From contig JBIPLJ010000015.1 in the NCBI GenBank assembly GCA_044368415.1, positions 1 through 64,000 on the forward strand: 64,000 bases of DNA, in the 5' to 3' direction. The notes under the pieces are model-generated. The model was not told the origin of the DNA, made no database searches, and was given only the letters and a program-made list of their open reading frames with translations. A program made the translations under genes and the position numbers. The stretch is from UBA4615 sp044368415. Its GTDB lineage: Bacteria > Pseudomonadota > Gammaproteobacteria > Burkholderiales > Burkholderiaceae_E. Of this stretch, positions 59,394 through 64,000 are shown one piece after another; the first letter of the stretch is position 1, and each line of letters starts with the position of its first letter.

Positions 59394-60950
59394 ATGCGCT
59401 ACGCAGATCTTCGCGACTTCATCTCCCAGCTCGAATCGAAAGGCGAACTGCGGCGCATCGCGACCCCTGTGTCGCCACGCTTCGAGATGACCGAGATCGC
59501 TGATCGCGTGCTGAGGGCGCAGGGGCCGGCGCTGCTGTTCGAACGGCCGGTCGAGGGCGGCCGCGGCAGCGCGTTCCCGGTGCTTGCCAACCTCTTCGGC
59601 ACTCCTACAAGGGTCGCGTTCGGCATGGGCCAGGACTCGGTCGCGGCGCTGCGCGAGATCGGCCAGCTACTGGCCTACCTGAAGGAGCCCGAGCCCCCCA
59701 AGGGGCTCAGGGACGCTTGGGACAAGCTCCCCGTACTCAGGCAGGTGCTGAACATGGCGCCGCGCGAGGTCTCGCGCGCGCCGTGCCAGCAGCAGGTTTG
59801 GGAGGGCTCGGACGTCGATCTTGGACGGCTGCCGGTGCAGACCTGCTGGCCAGGCGACGTCGCGCCGCTGATCACCTGGGGTCTGGTCGTCACCCGCGGC
59901 CCCTCGAAAACGCGGCAAAACCTCGGCATCTACCGGCAACAAGTCATCGGCCGCGACCAGACCATCATGCGCTGGCTCGCGCATCGCGGCGGCGCGCTCG
60001 ACTTTCGCGAACACGCGGCGGCGAATCCTGGTGTGCCCTTCCCCATCGCGGTCGTGCTCGGCTGCGACCCGGCAACGATCCTCGGCGCGGTCACGCCCGT
60101 TCCCGACACCCTGTCGGAGTACCAGTTCGCGGGCCTGCTGCGGGGCGCGAAGACCGAGCTGGTGAAATGCCTGGGCAGCGAGCTGCGCGTGCCCGCGACC
60201 GCGGAGATCGTACTGGAGGGGGCGATCCGTCCTGACCTCGACGGCAGCGCGACGCGCGCACACGGCCAGCGCCTCGGCTGGAAGGGGGAGCCGCCGGCGG
60301 CTGCGCTCAACGGCTGGGAGATGGCGCTCGAAGGGCCGTACGGCGACCACACCGGTTACTACAACGAGCAGGACTGGTTCCCAGTGTTCGCGATCGACCG
60401 GATCACGCTGCGCCAGAACGCGATCTACCACTCCACCTACACCGGCAAGCCGCCCGACGAGCCGGCGATCCTCGGGGTCGCGCTCAACGAGGTCTTCGTC
60501 CCCATCCTGCGCAAGCAGTTCCCGGAAATCGTCGACTTCTACCTGCCGCCCGAGGGCTGCTCGTACCGGATGGCGGTGGTGTCCATGAAGAAGCAGTATC
60601 CCGGTCACGCCAAGCGCGTGATGTTCGGGATCTGGAGCTTCCTGAGACAGTTCATGTACACGAAGTTCATCGTCGTGGTCGACGACGACGTCGACCCGCG
60701 CGACTGGAAGGACGTCATCTGGGCGATCACCACGCGGGTCGATCCGATCCGCGACACCACGCTGGTCGACCGCACACCGATCGACTACCTCGACTTCGCG
60801 TCGCCGGTGTCGGGACTCGGCTCGAAGATGGGCATCGATGCGACCAACAAATGGCCGGGCGAGACCGACCGTGAATGGGGTCGCACCATCGCGATGTCGC
60901 CCGCGGTGAAGCAGCGGGTGGATGCGATGTGGGGGGAGTTGGGGCTTTAG
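59394..60950 (+). CDS. ubiD: UbiD-family decarboxylase (3-octaprenyl-4-hydroxybenzoate decarboxylase)
   Basis: The 518-residue enzyme belongs to the prenylated-FMN-dependent UbiD family and is of the length of the ubiquinone-pathway member. It has MRYADLRDFISQLE at the N-terminus, WEGSDVDLGRLPVQTCWPGD, the IYRQQVIGRDQTIMRW block and the catalytic region with ALNEVFVPILRKQFPEIVDFYLPPEGCSYR. Near the end is a DATNKWPGE segment. It removes the carboxyl group of prenylated 4-hydroxybenzoate at the membrane. ATG 59394 is the family start; the frame is open to 59277. UbiX, which makes its cofactor, is not in the window. Confidence 0.96.
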   Translation: MRYADLRDFISQLESKGELRRIATPVSPRFEMTEIADRVLRAQGPALLFERPVEGGRGSAFPVLANLFGTPTRVAFGMGQDSVAALREIGQLLAYLKEPEPPKGLRDAWDKLPVLRQVLNMAPREVSRAPCQQQVWEGSDVDLGRLPVQTCWPGDVAPLITWGLVVTRGPSKTRQNLGIYRQQVIGRDQTIMRWLAHRGGALDFREHAAANPGVPFPIAVVLGCDPATILGAVTPVPDTLSEYQFAGLLRGAKTELVKCLGSELRVPATAEIVLEGAIRPDLDGSATRAHGQRLGWKGEPPAAALNGWEMALEGPYGDHTGYYNEQDWFPVFAIDRITLRQNAIYHSTYTGKPPDEPAILGVALNEVFVPILRKQFPEIVDFYLPPEGCSYRMAVVSMKKQYPGHAKRVMFGIWSFLRQFMYTKFIVVVDDDVDPRDWKDVIWAITTRVDPIRDTTLVDRTPIDYLDFASPVSGLGSKMGIDATNKWPGETDREWGRTIAMSPAVKQRVDAMWGELGL

Positions 60951-60999
60951 GCTGGGGCTTTAGATCAGCCGGCTCTCGCCGGATTCACGTTCTCCACGC

Positions 61000-61075
61000 A
61001 CCGGCCCGGCCCGGAGGGCCGGTCGTTCGCCCGGCGCGGCCCATGGGCCGCGAAACCCCGGGCTCACCCCCCGGG
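61000..61075. terminator. Three successive hairpins between convergent ubiD and dacB
   Basis: Three inverted repeats fill the gap: ACCGGCCC/GGGCCGGT (61000-61023), CGCGGCCC-AT-GGGCCGCG (61035-61052) and CCCGGG/CCCGGG (61057-61075), the last touching the dacB stop. None has a T-run. They probably end or protect both convergent transcripts. Confidence 0.45.
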
Positions 61076-62530
61076 CTAACCATTCGCGTGCACCCAGCGC
61101 AGCAGCGCGTCCTGCGCCGCCGAGCTGCCGGCGGCGCGCGGTCCGTTGACCAGCATCACCACTGAATAGCGCCGGCCCGAGGCCGCCTCGACGTAACCCG
61201 CGATGCTGCGCACGTCGTTGAGGCTGCCGGTCTTGATCCGGGCGCGGCCCTCGATCGGCTCGCCGCGCATCCGCGCCTTCATCGTGCCGTCGACGCCGAC
61301 CACCGGCAGCGACTCGAGGAAGATCGCCGCGTGGTCGCTGCGGGCGGCGTCCGCCAGCACCTTCGCCATCGAGGCGGGCGAGATCCGCTCCTGGCGGGAG
61401 AGACCCGAGCCGTTGTCGATGACCAGCTCGGGCGAGCGCAGGCCGCGGCGTTCGAGCCAACCGAAGACCGCGCGTCGCGCCCGCTCGAGCGTGGCCGGCT
61501 GACGGGTCGTCAGCTCGGACGATGTCTGCAGCATCACCTGCCGCGCCATGACGTTGTTGCTGAACTTGTTGATGTCGCGCACGACATCGCCGAGCGTGCG
61601 CGGGGACGTCCACTGCGCCATCACCGGCAGCGTCGGATCGGTGCGCCGCTCGAGCGTCGCGCGTCCGGTCCAACTGCCGCCGGCCGTCTGCCACGCAGCA
61701 AGGAAGAACCCCTGTATGAACTGCCGGTGGTTCAATACTGCGGCCATCGTCGCCTGCTCCCCGCAGCCGGCGGAGTAGGCGCCGCCGATGCGGATCGACG
61801 GCCGCTCCTCGGGGCCGGCGTCGCGGATCGCGAGCCCGGGTGCGCCGAACCGGCAGGCTCCCGGGATCAGCTTGACCTCGTTCACCAGCGGCACGCCCGC
61901 CAGAGGCGGGTCCAGAGTGAGCGACACGGCGCTGCCCTCGGGGCGCACCACCACCTTGGTCGCCTTGAAGTTCATCAGTGCCGCGTAGGGCCGCACGTTG
62001 TAGGGCTGGGAGGGATCGCCGTCGAACTTCTCGTACGACGCCTCGCCGATCTCGTAGAGCGAGTCGTCGATCACCAGGTTGCCGCGGATCTCGCGCAGAC
62101 CGGTGGCCCGCAACCGGCCGACGAGCTCGGTCATGTCCTCGATCACGAGCTTCGGATCGCCCCCGCCGCGCAGCACCAGGTCGCCGAGCAGCACATCGCC
62201 CTCGATACGCCCCCGCATGGCGAGCGCGGTCGTCCATCGGTAGTCGGCCCCCAGCAGCGACAGCGCCGCATAGGTGGTGACGAGCTTCATCGTGGACGCC
62301 GGATTAAATGCCTGCTCGGCGTTGTGCGCGAGCAGCGGGGTGCGGCTGTCGAGCGCCACCACCGCGATGCCGAACTCGCCCGGCGCGATCGCAGCGACCC
62401 GGATCGCCTCTGCGATCGGCGCCGGCAGCATCTGGGCGCCCGCCGGCAGCGCGGCACACCAAGCGAGTGCTGCGAGCCATGCCCGCGCGCGCCGCGGGCC
62501 TGCGCCGGATCGACGGTGACGAAGCTTCAT
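61076..62530 (-). CDS. dacB: D-alanyl-D-alanine carboxypeptidase/endopeptidase (PBP4, DacB)
   Basis: DacB removes terminal D-alanine and cuts peptide cross-links in periplasmic peptidoglycan. The 484-residue product has a signal peptide (about 1-32, ending LPAGAQ). The penicillin-binding motifs are S79-T-M-K82 (NPASTMKLVT), KFSNNVMAR and KTG in RIKTGSLNDVRS. An insertion domain lies between the first two motifs, as in class C PBP4. Size is typical. It is divergent from the SDR gene with 68 bp between them. Confidence 0.96.
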   Translation of the reverse strand: MKLRHRRSGAGPRRARAWLAALAWCAALPAGAQMLPAPIAEAIRVAAIAPGEFGIAVVALDSRTPLLAHNAEQAFNPASTMKLVTTYAALSLLGADYRWTTALAMRGRIEGDVLLGDLVLRGGGDPKLVIEDMTELVGRLRATGLREIRGNLVIDDSLYEIGEASYEKFDGDPSQPYNVRPYAALMNFKATKVVVRPEGSAVSLTLDPPLAGVPLVNEVKLIPGACRFGAPGLAIRDAGPEERPSIRIGGAYSAGCGEQATMAAVLNHRQFIQGFFLAAWQTAGGSWTGRATLERRTDPTLPVMAQWTSPRTLGDVVRDINKFSNNVMARQVMLQTSSELTTRQPATLERARRAVFGWLERRGLRSPELVIDNGSGLSRQERISPASMAKVLADAARSDHAAIFLESLPVVGVDGTMKARMRGEPIEGRARIKTGSLNDVRSIAGYVEAASGRRYSVVMLVNGPRAAGSSAAQDALLRWVHANG

Positions 62531-62598
62531 AATTTCGATGATCTCACGCCGTCAGGCATTCGCCGGACGGTCCGACAACAGGACGACTGGAGACGCAG

Positions 62599-63369
62599 AT
62601 GAAGCTGGACGGCAAGGTGGCACTGGTGACGGGCGGGGCGCAGGGGATCGGGCTGGCTTGCGCGACGCGCTTCGCCGAGGAAGGCGCGAAGGTCGTGATC
62701 GTCGACATCGACGCAACCGGCGGCGCCCGTGCCGTAGAGGCGATCGGCGCCGAGCGCGCGCTGTTCGTCGCCGGCGACGTCGCCGACGCGCGGACCGCGA
62801 CGGACGCCCTGCAGGCCACGCTCACCCGCTTCGGCGCGGTCGACGTGCTGCTCAACAATGCTGGCATCACCCATGCGTCGGATTTCCTGGACCTCGCCGA
62901 GGCCGACTTCGACCGCGTGCTCGGCATCAACCTCAAGTCCTACTTCCTGTTCGGACAGGCCGTCGCCCGGTGGATGGTGCAGGCCGGGCGTCCCGGCGCC
63001 ATCGTCAACATGTCGAGCGTCAACGCGGTCCTGGCCATCCCGAACCAGGTGCCCTACTGCATTTCCAAGGGCGGGGTCTCGCAGCTCACCAAGGTGATGG
63101 CGATCTCGCTCGCGCCGCGCGGGATCCGGGTCAACGCCATCGGGCCGGGGACGATCGCCACCGAGCTCGCCCGGGCAGCGGTGCTCGGCTCGCCCGCGGC
63201 CGAGCGCACGCTGCTGTCGCGCACCCCGCTCGGTCGTCTGGGTGAGCCCGGGGAGGTGGCGCAGGTGGCGCTCTTCCTTGCCAGCGACGATGCGTCGTAC
63301 TTGACCGGGCAGACCGTCTACCCGGACGGCGGCCGGCTGGCCCTCAACTATCTGATGCCAGCCGCTTAG
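62599..63369 (+). CDS. Short-chain dehydrogenase/reductase (SDR), classical type
   Basis: The 256-residue oxidoreductase has the cofactor motif TGGAQGIG (11-18), an acidic residue D36 that favours NAD(H), the NNAG structural motif and the catalytic S140, Y153 and K157 (YCISK). The C-terminal segment SYLTGQTVYPDGGRLALNY is typical. Substrate cannot be predicted; the closest type is the FabG-like group acting on secondary alcohols or 3-oxo compounds. GGAGAC precedes the ATG. No partner enzyme is next to it. Confidence 0.93.
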   Translation: MKLDGKVALVTGGAQGIGLACATRFAEEGAKVVIVDIDATGGARAVEAIGAERALFVAGDVADARTATDALQATLTRFGAVDVLLNNAGITHASDFLDLAEADFDRVLGINLKSYFLFGQAVARWMVQAGRPGAIVNMSSVNAVLAIPNQVPYCISKGGVSQLTKVMAISLAPRGIRVNAIGPGTIATELARAAVLGSPAAERTLLSRTPLGRLGEPGEVAQVALFLASDDASYLTGQTVYPDGGRLALNYLMPAA

Positions 63370-63453
63370 GTGTGGCCGAGCCGCGGCTGGGACCACCTTG
63401 ATCGTGTCTTCATCGTGTCGATTCCGCCCCGTGTTGAGCAACGCCGGTCCGGT

Positions 63454-63459
63454 TTGACA
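63454..63459 (+). promoter_or_regulatory. Possible -35 element upstream of the DUF6502-like gene
   Basis: A perfect TTGACA lies in the 155-bp AT-richer gap before the last gene. The best spaced -10 is poor (GGAATT or GAATTG at 17-18 bp), so the promoter is only suggested. Confidence 0.3.
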
Positions 63460-63524
63460 GTCAGTCGAAAAAATCCGGAATTGTTTCCTCGACCCGGTGT
63501 TTCAATCGTTAAGATGATGTTGTC

Positions 63525-64000
63525 ATGGAACTTCCGCCTTCGCCCGCTCCTGTCGCTGCAGAAGGCGCGGCATCTGCCGCGATCGATGCGCTGCTGGCCG
63601 TGCTCCGGCCCCTGGCGAGGTTGGCGATCGACCACGGCATCCGGTTCAACCAGCTCGAGGAGCTGACCAAGCGGGCGATGGTCGATGCCGCCCTGCAGGC
63701 GGTGCGCGACGAGGTTGGAAGTGGCTCCCCACCGATCAGCCGGCTGAGCGTGATCTCCGGCATCCATCGCAAGGAGGTCAAGCGCCTGGTCGAGATGCCC
63801 GACCTCTCGGCCCTGCGTTCCGAACGGACACCCGCCTCCGAACTGTTCGTGCGCTGGGCGAACATGCCGGAGTGGCTGGACGAGGATGGCTCGCCTCGCG
63901 CTCTGCCGCGTCGGCCGCAGGAACCCGGCATCCCGAGCTTCGAGACACTCGCCCGCTCGGTGACGACCGACGTTCACCCGCGCACGCTGCTCGATGAGCT
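63525..64000 (+). CDS. DUF6502-like protein, N-terminal part
   Basis: An ATG at 63525 opens a frame that runs off the right edge after 158 codons without a stop. The product starts MELPPSPAPVAAEGAAS and has VLRPLARLAIDHGIRFNQLEELTKRAMVDAA in layout, then PPISRLSVISGIHRKEVKRLVE, an HTH-like segment. This pattern is that of DUF6502, an uncharacterised proteobacterial family with a likely DNA-binding N-terminus. The following FVRWANMPEWLDEDGSPR stretch also fits. Function is unknown. Confidence 0.75.
   Translation, partial: MELPPSPAPVAAEGAASAAIDALLAVLRPLARLAIDHGIRFNQLEELTKRAMVDAALQAVRDEVGSGSPPISRLSVISGIHRKEVKRLVEMPDLSALRSERTPASELFVRWANMPEWLDEDGSPRALPRRPQEPGIPSFETLARSVTTDVHPRTLLDE

Overview
The window is 64 kb of very GC-rich, densely coded DNA from one bacterial chromosome. 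The gene set (cbb3 oxidase with an Fnr-type regulator, tkt and gap close to pgk, RsmE, DUF1631, NADP-malic enzyme fused to a phosphotransacetylase-like domain, CysTWA/CysHDN) points to a betaproteobacterium, most likely in or near the Burkholderiales. This is inferred from gene content only. No rRNA, tRNA, CRISPR array, integrase, transposase or IS element was recognised.

Layout. 1-5.3 kb: end of ccoN, then ccoO, ccoQ, ccoP, ccoG, ccoH, a small membrane protein and a TauE/SafE-like protein, facing an oxygen-sensing fnr gene that has an Fnr-type box in front of it. 6.3-12.5 kb: pgk, gap and tkt on the minus strand, with an HD-GYP response regulator and an Hpt protein on the plus strand between gap and pgk. 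12.6-19.7 kb: rsmE, a YidB-like gene, a barnase-like RNase with a barstar-like inhibitor, DUF1631 and maeB. 19.8-25.1 kb: a probable glycolate/glyoxylate module (FAD/Fe-S oxidoreductase, GntR regulator, divergent serine-glyoxylate aminotransferase), followed by the remnant of a Bug-type receptor gene and a 765-residue protein of unknown role.

27.7-45.4 kb is the most distinctive region: seventeen tightly packed minus-strand genes in two probable operons. The first has allophanate hydrolase (atzF), an oligopeptide-type binding protein, atzG, atzE, atzH, a complete Dpp-type ABC transporter and a GntR regulator. The second has a BMP-type binding protein, two nucleoside-type permeases, a formamidase-family enzyme, a biuret hydrolase (biuH), the ABC ATPase and a second cysteine hydrolase. 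Together they can import ureido compounds and take them through carboxybiuret or biuret to allophanate, then to ammonia and CO2. No cyanuric acid hydrolase is present. An 11/12-identical GntR-like operator candidate precedes each operon.

45.6-56.7 kb is a sulfate assimilation region: a degenerate EAL protein, two sulfate-binding proteins on either side of a CysB-like regulator, cysT-cysW-cysA, convergent cysH-cysD-cysN and a rhodanese. 56.8-64 kb holds an aminotransferase, a lytic transglycosylase, a ubiD-family decarboxylase, dacB, an SDR oxidoreductase and the start of a DUF6502-like gene cut by the window edge.

Starts were chosen from ribosome-binding sites, stop/start overlaps and family alignment recalled from memory. 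No database search was possible.
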